This document shows positions 10,244 through 25,400 of a stretch of 64,000 nucleotides of DNA, piece after piece. The notes below the pieces were generated by a model. It was not told the origin of the DNA. It ran no database searches and saw nothing but the letters and a program-made list of their open reading frames with translations. The stretch spans positions 1 to 64,000 of the forward strand of contig JADNRV010000021.1 in NCBI GenBank assembly GCA_015499995.1, written 5' to 3'. Each line of letters opens with the position of its first letter. Position 1 is the first letter of the stretch. The stretch is from Flammula alnicola (lineage: Eukaryota; Basidiomycota; Agaricomycetes; Agaricales; Strophariaceae). The translations under genes and the position numbers were made by a program.

Positions 10244-13200
10244 ATGCCACAGCTGGATGGTTCGTCCTCCCAGTCCCCAATACAATCCTCTTCCCATCCC
10301 GCCCTCAACCCATCCTCCCACTCTGAGCGCCCCCACATATCTGGCTATATGATCCAACAGCGCTCGTCATATCGCAAACAAGCTCGTCCTTCCACCGCCC
10401 CAGCTGCCCCTAGAGAACATTCCGCACTTCTTCCTTCGATACCTCCAACTCGAGCTTATCACTATGCTTCGGAAAGCGACCGGATCATCGACAGTCCCTC
10501 CGGCGCTGAATATGTTGGAGGTGACAGTGTTCACCCGATGCAGACGGTGCTGGAGGACGATCCAGATACTCCTGGCTCATTCAATCTTGGTGCGTTCTAG
10601 AATTCCTTTCACGATCGTAAAATAAATTGTTCATGATGTAATGCCTATGCAGACGAGTCATTCCAGGCGGATGCCTCCTCGTCCCAAGGAAATAATCTGC
10701 TAACCCCAACCGGCGACAGAGCCCTCATGTTTGCCTCGTCAGACTGCGACTGGGCCACGTTTATCACTGCATATGCTGCAGGTCGCTGGGACCCCCACAG
10801 GACTCCTAATCCTCCTCGTTCGTGCCAGCAAATCGTCGCAGACTCGTACCGCTACCCAGGTTATGAAACCTCAAAGTCTAAAGACTTTGACATTTCCGTC
10901 GAAAATTCATCTCCGTCTCCTCTCTCTGGCTCTCCATATACTCCTGCTACTACTCGGGAAAACAAATCGACAACGTCCCAAACAAAAATGGACCATCGGC
11001 CTCCTTTGATACCTCCTTTACCCCCTGCATTGACCGGACTATCAATTACAGCAACGGGCCCCATGAAAACTCATCCTACCCTTCCTCTCCGCCTGGCCCT
11101 ACCCACTCATCGCTTCCGCAATTCTTTCTCCTCTGGATCATCCAACTCCCCTGCAAATCAACCCCCTGCAAATCAATCTCCATCCTCCGCCTCCGACGTC
11201 CACGCAACCGTGGCCACAATGCGCTGGGCAGCTGCTCGTGTCGATATATCTCCTTTAGCGCTTCCATCCCCGGAACACGAGCTTACGGACCCCATGCGGG
11301 GCGTTATGGCGACTGTTCCCGGCTCTCATCCACAAGAATCCAGTTCTATGCCTGACACTCCTGGCGGCACTCGGAAATCGCGGCTGTATGGTTTCTGGGA
11401 AGGCACTACCGACGTCCACGATATTGGATCGCCTCATGTTATGGGGAAAATGCAAATGGCGACTATCACAGGTAGCCGAACCGAGCCTGTTGTCACTATT
11501 AACGCCGTAGAGTCGGACCGTCACAGTTCAGAACCGTTGGATGCTGTGGAGGTCCATTCACCGCCGCATCCAGATCCCACGGTGCCACTGTCGCTCTTGG
11601 CCTCTGCACCACCGGCCTCTGCTCCATCGTTCAGCGCCTACCATAGCCGCTCGATCGTCGCCACAGACTATTTTGGCGATGTCTCAAGCCCCCCAGTGCA
11701 GGCCGACGCCAATCTGCAAGAGCCGTCCTCCTCTGTCCCTCTTCCTACTCCTCCATCGCCGCCACTACCTCAGCCCCCCATCCTCCGGCGCAACGATGAC
11801 TCGATGCCAGAAATCGGCACCGTCTCAGTGCCTGCCCTGCCCAGGCGCCTGTGTCTGACGCGCCAGACCTCGGCGCCACTCCCGAAATCGACGGCCCAGC
11901 ACGAGCCGCGGTACCCTGGGGGCCGGGCGCCGTCCGAGAGCATCGCGTCGATCAAGCTCGGGCGCGCGGCGAAGGAGGAGCGCATGTTTGGCGAGCTGGG
12001 GTATTTGGCTCCGCCGTATCCGCCTGATGAGCTGGAGAGGAGGAGGGCGATGTATAAGTAAGCCTTGTTTTTTTGGCTTGGTGCCTTTTTATGTTTTGGG
12101 TTTTGGGTTTTGGTTGACAGTTGTCTGATTATGCTTTATTTGTTCTAGGTTTAATATATGGAATACGGGTCCGGATATGAGCTTTGACCGAATAGCCCAT
12201 CTGGCGAAGCTCGTGTTTAGCACGAAGGGCGTCGTGATTTCGTTGATCGATGGCCATGAGCAGTAAGAGTTTGTCTACTTTTGTCTTTATCGATGACTGA
12301 GCAACCGACCATTTTTTTTCTTGGTGATGTTTAGGTGGTTTAAATCGGAATGTGAGTGAAGTCATAGCGAATATATGTTCTTGGATGCTTGACTTATTCT
12401 TCAGGGGGCCTGAAAACATCCAGCTGCGCAAGAGCTTACTCGCTTTGTGGGCATGCGATATTGCAACGGTAAGTGCCTTTCCATATCCACCGATATCTCT
12501 CTCTTTATTATGAAACTAATTTTATGATAATTCGTAGTGACGACGAACCGATGGTGATATTGAACACGTTGAAGGATTGGCGGTTTGCCAAGAATGTGTG
12601 TTTCCTCTTCTTTTGACATTTAAGATCGCCGATCTCTTATAATAATCATGTCAAATTCCCAGCCGTTGGTGACTGGGGCTCCGCATATCCGGTTCTATGC
12701 TGGAGCTCCTCTGCGTACGCAGGATGGCTTCAATATTGGCTCGTCAGTTTTTTTTTTGGGTGTCCTTGGTGGCTTGACGCTGTTGGCTAAACTTTTTTGG
12801 CATTTAGCCTTGCGGTTATTGACGACCAACCGCGCGACGAGTTCTCACCGCGGCAACGACACACGCTCAAGGAATTTGCGGTTAGTTTTATTATTGCCGT
12901 TTTTGGAATTTCAGGGCCTGATGTAGTAATGCGAATTGGATGACAGGCTATCGCGATGCGCGAGATGGAACTGTGGCGCGACAAGGTGTGTTGGATATTT
13001 GGTGTTGGGTCGCATAGTTGTCTGATGTCGATATTGTGAAGATTCAACTTCGAATTCGAGATCGCATTCAGAACTCGGTAAAGCTTAATTTCTGCGCGTA
13101 TTTTTGTCTTGAGATACTCATACTTATTATTTTCTTGCTTTTCAGATGGAACAATTCAGTCGCGAGTGCTTGGAAATTGATACCGAGTTGCACAACTTTG

Positions 13201-16200
13201 AGCGACCGGACTTTATCGTCGGTTCCTCCATGGACAAAGTATACGACCGCGCCGCCAAATTAGTCAAACGCACACTCGACGTCGAGGGCGTCATCGTCAT
13301 GGACGTGTCGCACTGCGAGGTGCTGGAATCGATGAGCGCGGAAGGCAGTGTCTCTGTTACGATGCACCACGGGGATCGGGGGGCGGAGATGACCAGCCGG
13401 CAGCTGACGACGGACGAATACCATAAACTCAATACGTTCTTTGAGAAATATCCGGAGGGGCGCATCTCCGAGGGCATTATCCCGCCTAGTTTCAAGCCTT
13501 TTTTGCCGACGCATGTTCAATATGCCTTGAGTGAGTTTGGGCGTTTATTTTTGCGTGAGCGACGTCTGATTTTGGGCATCTTTTCTAGTGGTACCCATTT
13601 TCAATATTGACAAACGGCCTTTTGCTCTGCTCTGCGCGTATAATGCACAAGACCACGCAAAGCGATTCGTAAGTCCTTGGTGTATTTTGATTGTGCCTCG
13701 GTGTTGACGTATGCTTTGCGACAGCTGGAAGGACACGAGTTGTCTTATTTGCGGGCTATCGGTGCGTTATAAAATCGTGGAAGCTGTTACAACTCGTTGA
13801 CTTATATTTTTCCTAGGTGTCATTATTTTGTCTGCTGTGCTGAAGAGACGGATGATCCTTGCTGACAAAGCAAAAGGGCTGTTCATCTCAAAGTGAGTTG
13901 CCCGACAGTCGTCAACTAAGTACACTCATCTTATACGTCGATGTTTTAGTATTTCGCATGAGCTACGGACACCATTACACGGGGTTTGTGGCCTAACACA
14001 TGACATCTATCCTTTCGTTTTTAACCGAGATATAGATATTGGCTGCTGCTGAACTACTGAGCGAGAGCCCTCTGAATCATTCCCAGACATCCTTCTTGCA
14101 GACCGTACAGGCCTGTGGGACCTCGCTCGTGGAAACCGTCAACCATGTCCTTGATTTTACCAAGCTCAGCGGCAACAGCAAAGGCGGTGGTGTGGAGAAT
14201 GTTATTATTCCTACTACGTTCGTGTTTTTTCCTGCTCGTTTATTTCTGTTCTGATTTGTTGATGGGTTTTGCAACATTTAGTATTGACTTGATGCAGCTC
14301 GTCGAAGAGGCGATTGATGGTTGTTGGATAGGACATCGTGCACGTACGGCTATTATGGACGACTCTGGAATTGGGAGTGTGTACTCGCCTCCAACGCAAG
14401 ACGAGGGGTCGCCGGTCGCCACTCGTAGAAAGCATGTTGAGACAGTTGTTGACATCGGCTACCGCCAGGAGGTATGTTTGAAGTTTTAAGATGGATCGAG
14501 TTTTTTTGAGAGAGAGAATGAGAGAGGTGCTTACCTTGTTTTTCTAGGGATGGAGCCTGAAATGTGAGAAGGGTGGCATTCGGCGCGTCCTGATGAACCT
14601 TTTTGGCAATAGTTTGAAGTTCACGTCGGTGGGCTTTTATGATGATATTTTCGCTATGGAAAACATTCTGAGTATATATTTTAGGATGGTTATGTTCATG
14701 TCTTGTTGCGCCAGTTACCCGCTGCAGAAGACGATCCTCCAAACAAGGTCAGGGTGGAATTGGCAGTTTTTGATACTGGAAAGGTAAATGAAGTCCCACC
14801 TTTTAATTGATGCACAGTGCTGATAGTTTTGATGTAGGGTATCAGCCAAAATTTCCTGAAGGTCGGACAAACTTCATTAAATCGAGTTCATTTTCTTAAC
14901 TGGTGACCTTATCTTAGAACCAACTCTTCCATCCATTTTCGCAAGAAAACCCTCTCCAAACAGGTACCGGACTCGGCCTGGCGATCGTCAGCAGCATTGT
15001 TACTTCTGAAAACGTGGGCGGCAAAGTCGATGTATGGAGCGAAGAAGGTGTTGGGACAGAGATCAAAGTTACCTTCCCTGCTGAAATTCCAGAGATCGAT
15101 CACAAATTGCATGCCCCAGAGATGGAACCCTTTCGAGTCGACGAATCCGATACTCTGCCAACCGTGTCGTTGATTGGTTTCTCGAATCCACACAAGGGTA
15201 TTCAACTTCTGAACGAGGTTCTTCGCACATACCTCACATCCTGGTGGGGTTTCCAAATTGTGGATGATGGTGACATTGTCATCCTCAACGATGATCCAGC
15301 CCCGGTCGTCGCAGCTACGGAACGTCACGACACCAGCCGAAGCTTCATCATCCTCTCTGCAGCCCGAGGAAATCCTACGATAATGGCGATCGCCAGCGAA
15401 CATGAGCGTATTGGCGGATTCTGTCGCATACTCTACAAGCCAGGCGGTCCTTCTCGACTTCGCGTGATCCTCAAGCTTAGCGTCCATGCACTCAAAATCG
15501 GCAGATCTCGAGGAGCATCGTTGCCAGGTTCTGTGAATGGTGATTCAGTTCAAGAGTCCGTCGACAGCAATATCCCGGAGAGATCTGTGTCCGGATCGAG
15601 CATCCCTCGTCGCAACTCTGTAGAGACTCCTTCTCGATCACATACCCACCCTCATCGCCCTGGTATGGGACCGCGCTCCACGACGGCCAATCCAGTTCCT
15701 TTGAAGTGGCGGCTTCTGCCTACTTCAGAATCGGGCGAGGTACCTGATCCGGACACCACTGTGCCGACGATAGTTCTAGGTTCCGGCGGAACGTTACTCA
15801 AGTCATCTGTCGGCTCTCTTGGCCCCGAGTCCCTTTTCCGAGTGTTGGTTGTGGAAGACAACAGCATTCTTCGAAACTTACTGTAGGCTTTATTGTGCAT
15901 CCCAGATCTGCTACAGGTTCTGATCTGCTTCTTTTCAGGACCAAATGGCTCTCAAATAAAGTGAATGGCTTTTTCAAGTCCCAGGAACTATTCATGGCTT
16001 ACACTTTATCAGGGCTACTCCTTCCGCGCTGCTGTGGATGGACGCGACGGTGTTAACGTATTTGAAGAGGAAGGGCCATTTAAGTGCGCTTCAGTTATCA
16101 TCCTCCAGATGTTTTGTTGACTTTCTCTCAGTGTTATTCTCTTGGATCTCTCGATGCCTGTACTTGACGGTACGTATTCATCGCAGACCTATCCCCGTCA

Positions 16201-16488
16201 CGATCTCACAACTTGGACAGGCGTCGGCGCGACAATGGAGATACGCCGAATAGAGGCAAACCTAGCAAAGGATTCTCCAGACTTCCGACCATCTCGTATT
16301 TTGGCACTGACAGGAATGTCCTCCTTGGAAGACAAAAGGCGCGCTTTCGACGCAGGAGTCGATGGATAGTGGGTTTTCTTTTCCTGCCTTTCTCTGAATT
16401 TTTGTTGACGTGGGTGTATCCAAGCCTTGTCAAGCCAGTCGCCTTCAAAACGTTAGACGACATGTTCCACAAGTTGGGGGGATCATAA
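10244..16488 (+). CDS. GAF-domain hybrid histidine kinase with receiver domain
   Basis: A sensor of the fungal two-component phosphorelay, expected to pass phosphate through its own receiver to an HPt protein. ATG at 10244 opens about 580 residues of Ser/Pro-rich, probably disordered sequence, ending [18 protein letters not shown] domain follows across several exons ([42 protein letters not shown]), and then a second sensory region. The H-box is [11 protein letters not shown], with the phospho-acceptor His codon at 13957-13959. The N-box is [13 protein letters not shown], the G1 box FDTGKG and the G2 box GTGLGLAI. The receiver begins FRVLVVEDN near 15840, carries the phospho-acceptor Asp in [12 protein letters not shown] near 16145, and the conserved Lys in [10 protein letters not shown]. 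Stop TAA is at 16486-16488. All catalytic boxes look intact. No membrane segment was seen, so it is probably cytosolic. Confidence 0.9.
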
Positions 16489-17226
16489 CACACGTTGAAG
16501 CCATCTTTCGGCCCTCTTGGATATCCTTGCCTGACAGATGGTATTGTCCCTCTAATCTTTGAATCGATGGCTAACTTTGTATTACTGGATCCTTACCCCT
16601 TTCTCCTTCCCATCTTTGCATCGCATCTAGCAGTTGTCCAGGTATTCATCCGCATTATCTTATGTTATGATGCTTTCGCTTTTGCATCTACCAAGCGCGT
16701 TCTGTTTGAATCGACACTGTCTTTTCCATCGCTCCTCATGTTAATCAGATGGGTAGCAAATCCTAGTCCTCTCTCGTGTAATATATGAACTTCATAAGAA
16801 ATAGCTCTGTGGAGCCCAAGACCTGTATGCATCATATAGATATCACACATGTGTAATGCCACATTGACAGTAATGGTTAGTAAATATGCTTCGGACGGTA
16901 AGTATGTACATTGGTGTAATGTAATGACAGGTATATATTCTAACAGATCATTACGAGCCATTTGCCAAGCTGCAATGGCGCGAAAAAGAATGTTCCTCGT
17001 GAGTGGTAGATCCGCGTGGACCTTTTTGTGTTGTGCAGTCTAAAAATACAACAAACAATAATTTTTCTTCCAGCCTTCACTTCCTTCTGTTTTGCTTTTT
17101 AGTCCGCTTCGAGACTTGACGATGAGAAGGGACTGCGCGATATGCATGGGGCTCGTTGGTCCAGCCGTCTAATCCAATCAGCCAACGCGAATTGACGGAT
17201 GACGACAGAGCGCGGGAACGAGGTTT
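16489..17226. other. Convergent intergenic region
   Basis: AT-rich region between the 3' ends of the histidine kinase (+) and homocitrate synthase (-). Frames here are short and show no domain, so it most likely holds both 3' UTRs. Confidence 0.5.
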
Positions 17227-19064
<1,838 letters not shown>

Positions 19065-19489
19065 ATTGTATATCTTGGACAGGGGGAAGGGAGAGGTAAA
19101 AGTTGAGAGACTGAGGATTAAGAAAAATTGCAAGTATATATGAAGTCAAGTTGTATGTGAGTCACATTGGTCAACTTCGGTCCTTGCCGTAATCGCATCG
19201 GCCGATAAGGTCAGCCAATCACAATGCTCGTCCCTGAATCTTTACAAGTTCAACTAGGATACAGACATTCTTATTGGCTTTAGAAATTAGCCTATCGCTG
19301 CCTACGTATATCACATGTGCCATGGTATGTGTTTATTTAATATTGCATCATATGTACGACCGAAGATAACAAGGATATCGAGAGGAAACCATGGATTTTT
19401 AGCAGGAAGAGCGGGTCTCGCAGCTCATTTCTTTCCTTCCGTAATATCAGAAAAACGTCAAAAAGAATAGGTATACGTTCTTGTGTAGC

Positions 19490-19680
19490 GATTTATCCGA
19501 TGAGATACAAGTCAGTGTATAACCGAAGGGGCGCCTGATTCAGATCGCAGTAGTACTAGTACTGGCGGTCAGGTATGTGGGTACGCTCGACGGCAAAGAA
19601 GCGATGTTCTACATGTACAAAAAATTTCGCGGGAATTTATCGATAAGCTAGAAACGCATAGATTCTTCAATATCCTGCAA
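19490..19680 (-). pseudogene. Duplicated fragment of the neighbouring HIT zinc-finger gene
   Basis: Bases 19560-19678 repeat 21607-21733 nearly word for word (GTATGTGGGTACGCTCGACG, GCAAAGAAGCGATGTTCTAC, ending AGATTCTTCAAT). This is the exon encoding SLPSSVPTYLTAS plus part of the preceding exon of the HIT gene. The Cys-rich zinc-finger portion present at 21460-21600 is deleted from this copy. At about 19680 the similarity stops inside the HIT gene and homocitrate synthase copy 2 begins, so this is the junction of the tandem duplication. Confidence 0.8.
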
Positions 19681-19682
19681 GA

Positions 19683-21167
19683 TGATGTCTAGAAAGAAAA
19701 AAGTTGATAAATTATCGAATCGAAGGCTGGAGTATTATATTCGTACCCAGTTGAGACGTAACGCATCAGGCCGAAGTCTTCGGGCGTGAGGACCTCGTAG
19801 GCGCTGGGGTTGTTCAAGGTAGCCTTTGCATGGAAAATGTGTGTGAACGCGGAATGGCCACTACAGAAAACAACAATGAGGACCTGGTTAAATGCAAAGC
19901 GACAAGAATCACATACGTGATGGGGTTCATGAAGGAGATATTGACCTCGACAGCCTCGGCAACCAAGTTCTCGATTTCTCGGAGCATGGGAAGGTTATAC
20001 TTGGACTTGACATATTCGGGATTTGCGGCGTACATGCAGGCGATGAGACCACCGAGAGGGGTGATACCGACACGTTCACCAATACCGAGGACGGCTACAA
20101 ATTATTTGGTCAGATTTATCTTTCTGCACATGATAGATGGAATTTACGTACAAGTATCGATATGTGTAGCACCAGCCTCAAGAGCAGTATAAGCATTGGC
20201 GATAGCTTAAGAAAATATTATTAGATAATGCGAATCTATAAAAAGACAGAAAATTTCTTACCCATGCCAGTGTCATTGTGCAAATGGATTTCAATGTCGC
20301 ATCCAACAACACCCCGGAGAGTTCTCACTAGGTCGTACACTTGTCGTGGGTTCGCGCATCCAACAGTATCAGCAATGCCAACACGGTCGACGCCGATCTT
20401 GTCAACGGTTTGGTAGATTGAGAGGAGATCGACGAGATCGGAGCGGAAAGAATCCTCTGACGAGAAGCGGACCTCGATGCCCTTGGACTTGACATACTCG
20501 ATGACTTCGATGGCGGTCTTAGTGATGTACGCCATGTCCTTTCCGTGCGAGAATTCGCGCAGGAACGACGAAGTGCCGATGACAACATTGACACCGTCGA
20601 CACCTAATTTTTTATTATCGTATCCGTTCTGGAAAGATACCAAAAAAAGCTTACCAGTCTCGACGGCAATGCGAGCGTCGTCCATATGGCATCGGATGTG
20701 GGTAAGGATCTTGGACTTCAATCCGAGCTTGCAGATAGCCTCGCAGTCAAGTCTTGATTGCTCTGAAGCGGCAGGGGACGTGAGCTCAATGTATTCAACA
20801 CCGAACGCATCCAGAGCCTTGGCGATAGCAATCTTGGTCTTGGTGTCGAAAAATGCATTGGCAAACTGCTCTCCCTCTGTTAATATAACGATGATGTCAG
20901 TTTCCAAGATGTGAAGACTGATATAGACGAACCCCGCAGTCTGCTCTCAATGATATTGAAGTTTAGGATGTTGGGCAGGAAATCGGCGGCGCAAGGAGCG
21001 TAAGGGTTGGCGCGCTGTTGTTCGGGGTGAGAAGTCTTGAGATGCGATGTTCCACGCTCGCCATTAGCATTCACTCCGTTAATTTTAACGCCATTGATGA
21101 GAGGTACTTCAACCAGCTCGCTCTTGTTGGTGACGGGTAGGTCGTCGGCATTTTGGTGTGGGCACAT
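19683..21167 (-). pseudogene. Homocitrate synthase, 3'-truncated second copy
   Basis: Very similar to the copy at 17227-19064, introns included, starting MCPHQNADDLPVTNKSE at 21167. Three defects suggest lost catalysis. The signature reads ESRLREGEQF instead of ESTLREGEQF. The conserved [11 protein letters not shown] has a 6-bp deletion and reads FTHIFHAKA. The gene ends at the duplication breakpoint near 19683, so the last exons (GWNAVKSRVEQLGL onward, roughly 70-90 residues) are missing. The middle, including HLHNDTGM and the TIM-barrel strands, is still open. It may be transcribed, since its upstream flank was duplicated too. A role as a catalytically dead subunit cannot be excluded. Confidence 0.85.
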
Positions 21168-21457
21168 ATTGTATATGTTGGACAGAGGGGAAGCGAGAGG
21201 TAAAGGTCGAGAGACTAGTTGCAAGGGAAGATTGAGAGAAAAAAATTGCAAGGATATATAAAAGTGAAGTTTTTTGGGTTGTCCATGAGTCACTTGGAAG
21301 TTGGTCCATTTCGGTCCTTGCCGTAACATTAGAAACGCGCTGTCAGAACAGATATAACCTTTTCGCTTTCGTTTGTAGCGCTGCGACGTCGACCGATTTA
21401 TCCGATGGCTATAAGATTGGAGGGGCACAAGAGGGGCACCCGATTCAGCCTAGTGCG

Positions 21458-22160
21458 TTATACCACCCGCCGTTCGCACCGCGTTTCGGCGTGAACCCCT
21501 TCACAATTCAGATCACAGTACGGCATCGCACATCGGCGGCATTTATACAGCCCCCAATAGCCACAGACAGAGCAAAGCATTCGTGATGGATATGCCGAAG
21601 GGATAGTACTGGCGGTCAAGTATGTGGGTACGCTCGACGGCAAAGAAGCGATGTTCTACATGTATAAAAATAGTCAGAAATTTTCGCGGGAGAATGTTAT
21701 CGATAGGCCAGAACGCACAGATTCTTCAATGAGAGTCGCGAGGTTTTTACGATAGAGCAGTGCGGTCCGCACGTTCATAGTCGATTTTTCTTCCTGGCGG
21801 CAGCAGAAGACCCTAGTATATTGAGATTCCGTTTGTCTGAGATGATTTGGCGTCCGCGGCCTTTCGTGTACTTGTTACCGCCTTCTTCATCCTCGTCGCC
21901 TACACCCGCCAGAAGGGTTGGTTCTGCATAGTTGGATCGCTTCCGACAGCGTGTTAGAGATCTGTGCGACGATAGAATACTGCCGCCTTACCTCAAGTTC
22001 ATCAAGATGTCGCTTGGTCCTCTTCGCAATTACTTCTGGCGCAAGAGTCTGAACAACAGCCGCAGTCTGACGAGATACTGTAAGAAAGAGAAAAATGATT
22101 TACGCGACGTTCGATGAGTGAGAGGTGCCTACGTTGTTCTCTCCCTCTCTTTGGTGGCAT
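21458..22160 (-). CDS. VPS71: HIT zinc-finger protein, SWR1 subunit Vps71/ZNHIT1-like, possible frameshift
   Basis: Vps71/ZNHIT1 is a subunit of the SWR1/SRCAP remodeller that deposits histone H2A.Z. ATG at 22160 gives MPPKRGREQRRHLSLIERR. A second exon gives SRQTAAVVQTLAPEVIAKR. An acidic segment and KGRGRQIISDKRNLNILG follow, then NVRTALLYRKNLATLIEES, and the C-terminal HIT finger: CSVCGYWGLYKCRRC, YCDLNCEGVHAETRC, ending ERRVV and TAA at 21458. Cys spacing fits the zf-HIT pattern. As written, the frame before NVRTALL reads ARKKNRL followed by TGA near 21773, and the next segment lies in another frame. A one-base loss, a sequencing error or an unrecognised intron could explain it. Confidence 0.75.
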
Positions 22161-22414
22161 TGAATGGCGGTTGCAAGACAAGTTACAGGATTCGGCCGAA
22201 TATGGGATGTATGTAATAACAAGAGCACGCCATCGTCGCATCCTCAGGCGAACGGCCGCACTGATTCCAAATATTCAAAGTCTGCAGTTTTCTTCATTCC
22301 GTCTCTCACCTTCATCGTCATTCTTCCAAACTAACGGAGTCATTTACTTTTAACTTCTGGATAAACCACCGTGATATCGACCTACACCCATAATAACTGC
22401 ATACGCCCGACAAG

Positions 22415-25400
22415 ATGGCGCCATCTATTGACCCGCGTGCAACAGGAAAACAACCTCTCCATGATTTGCCTACCCCAGAACCGGAATCACCACTCAGACC
22501 TCGTAAACCATACAAGTTCTCGACGCTATGTGCGACTGTAGACAACCCCGACATGAAAGATCAGTACGCCAGTAGTTCCGTGCCGATCTACCAAACTGCC
22601 ACTTTCAAAGGTGTTGGAGGAGAGTATGATTACTCACGAAGCGGGAACCCTACCAGAAGCCATCTTGGTGTGTTTTCTCCCTCCTCTGATTTTCAAGGAT
22701 CTAATTCGGCCAACTCGCAGAGCATCATATCGCTAAGATATCATCAGCTTCCCATGCCTTCACGGTCTCGTCGGGTATGGCCGCTTTGGATATCATCCTG
22801 CGTCTGCTGAAGCCAGGAGATGAGATCATTGCTGGAGACGACTTGTACGGTGGTACTAACCGGTTGCTCACCTACATCCGAACGCACATCGGTGTCACCA
22901 TTCACCATGTAGACACGACGGACTCGACATCCTTGCACCCATACATCAATCCCGACAAAACAGCCATGGTCCTCCTCGAATCACCCACAAATCCTTTGCT
23001 GAAAATTGCGGACATTGCTATGATAAGCAAAGACGTCAAGGAGCGCGCACCGAATGCTATCATTGTCGTCGACAACACCATGATGAGCCCTTACCTCCAG
23101 AGGCCTCTGGAGCACGGTGCTGACATCGTGTATGACAGCGCCACGAAGTATCTCAGTGGTCACCACGACCTTATGGCTGGTGTCGTGACATGCAATCGAG
23201 ACGACCTGGCTAAAAAGTTGGCCTTCACTGTCAACTCTGTCGGAAATGCCCTGACGCCGATCGACTCGTTCCTCCTACTTCGTGGCATCAAGACACTTGC
23301 GTTGCGCATGGACAGACAGCAGGCCAATGCCCAGCTGGTGGCAGAGTACTTGTACGCCCTCGGGTTCAAGGTACATTATCCTGGACTGGCCGACCATCCG
23401 GGACGAGATGTGCACAACAGGATCGCAGACGGCAATGGTGCTGTTTTGAGCTTCGAAACAGGAAACAAAGAGTTGAGCGAGAAGATTGTCGGTGGAACGA
23501 GACTATGGGGTATCAGTGTCAGCTTTGGATGCGTGAACAGTTTAATCAGCATGCCTTGTGTGATGTCGTAAGTGCCTTTCTCCAAAATTCCGAAGCTAAA
23601 TTCAAATGCTCACTTATTATGATACACCAGGCACGCGTCCATTGACCCGGCCACACGAGCAGCCCGTGGCCTTCCAGAGGACCTAATCCGACTTTGTGTT
23701 GGTATCGAAGACCCGCACGATCTTCTCGATGACCTAGAACGAGCCCTCATCGATGCTGGGGCCATAGCTCTGGACGTTTCTCAAAACAAATACGTCAAGG
23801 TTCCTGACAATGACGCTCTTACCCTCGCCGTCCAAAAGCTGCATCTCGATAGTGCCGTGGAAAAGAGCAAAGAGTGGTTCATCAGTGCCCCAGGCAAAGT
23901 CATCCTTTTCGGCGAGCACGCCGTCGTGCATGGTGTGGTAAGTCCCGTTTCCCCATTCCTTCATCCAGGTTCAGGGACGAGTTGTACACCCTTCTTTGCG
24001 GCCTCTGGATCCCTCGGTAATGAGGCTTGCCGGGATCGACTGTACCGGTATTCATAGACTTTTTTTTGGAATGAAACCAGGACGGAAGAAGCTTATTCTA
24101 ACGCTGCCCTTTCGCCCCCTTTTGCTTAGACTGCAATCGCCGCTTCTGTGGACCTCCGGTGCTATGGTCTAGCAACCCCCAGGAATGACGGCAAGCTCTC
24201 GATTCATCTCCAGGATTTAGACGACTTCCGTTATGAATGGGACGTGGAGTCTTTACCCTGGGACGCAGTAACACCCGTCGCACCCGGCGAGGAACATCCG
24301 GAGGAGCTTGACCAGAGATTAGTTGAGGCGTTGAATTCGAGGGCCCTACATGCCTTTAACGAAGAACAGAAGGCCGCTCGCGGGGCTAGTCTGGCGTTCC
24401 TGTATCTGTACATGATCTTAAGCAAGACCCAGGACCAGTGAGTACCTTTTCCCTTTCTTTTTTTCTTGTTGGCGTCCGCGGAGGCGGCTGATCCTTGGTC
24501 TTTCTTACTTGTCATTATCGCCTTTTCTCACGATGTAATTGCAGTCCTACGTTCAACTTTACCGCTCGTGCAACATTGCCGGTGGGCGCAGGTTTAGGGT
24601 CTTCAGCATCCTATTCCGTCTGTGCAGCCACTGCCTCGTTGCTTGTCCATCGACGGATCAGCGTTCCATTACCCCCTACGCCTTCATCATCCGACCACGT
24701 CCATATTTCTCATCAAGGCCGACGTGCCATTTCTTCTGCGACGGCGGAGGAGGTTAACAGATGGGCGTTTGTAGCGGAGAAAATCCTCCACGGGAACCCC
24801 AGTGGAGTGGACAACAGCGTTGCAGTATTTGGCGGTGCTCTTGCCTATACTCGCCCTGGATTTGGAAAGAAAAGCGGAATGGAAGGAATTCAAGGGTAAG
24901 TCCCATCTGCTTACCCTGCTTTATCGGTACCAACAGTCTGACGAATTTCAAATCACGTTATTTACACCAGATTCAAATCTCTCAAGTTTTTGTTAACTAA
25001 TTCAAAGGTACCACGAGATACCAAGAAGTTAGTAGCTGGTGTTGGAGAGAAAAAGGCAAACGTGAGTGCAAGAAAGACGTCCTTAACAAGACTCTTGGCT
25101 AAACCAACCGTACGTTCTTCAGGAACCGGAGCTCGTGAATGGTATTTTGGAATCTATTCAGAGCATTTGTGATGAGGCGAGGAGGGCTCTGGCGGATCCA
25201 GAATTGCCTCGTGATTCACTACTATCCGCGATATCTGTGAGTACTATTGCGTGATGATTATCGTGAATCTCAGAATGACGAATATTCCATTGGTTAGGCT
25301 CTCATGGACGAAAACCACCAGCATCTCGTAACTCTTGGAGTCTCGCATCCATCGCTCGAGACAATCAAGGAAAAGACAGCAATTCCACATGGTCTGAGCA

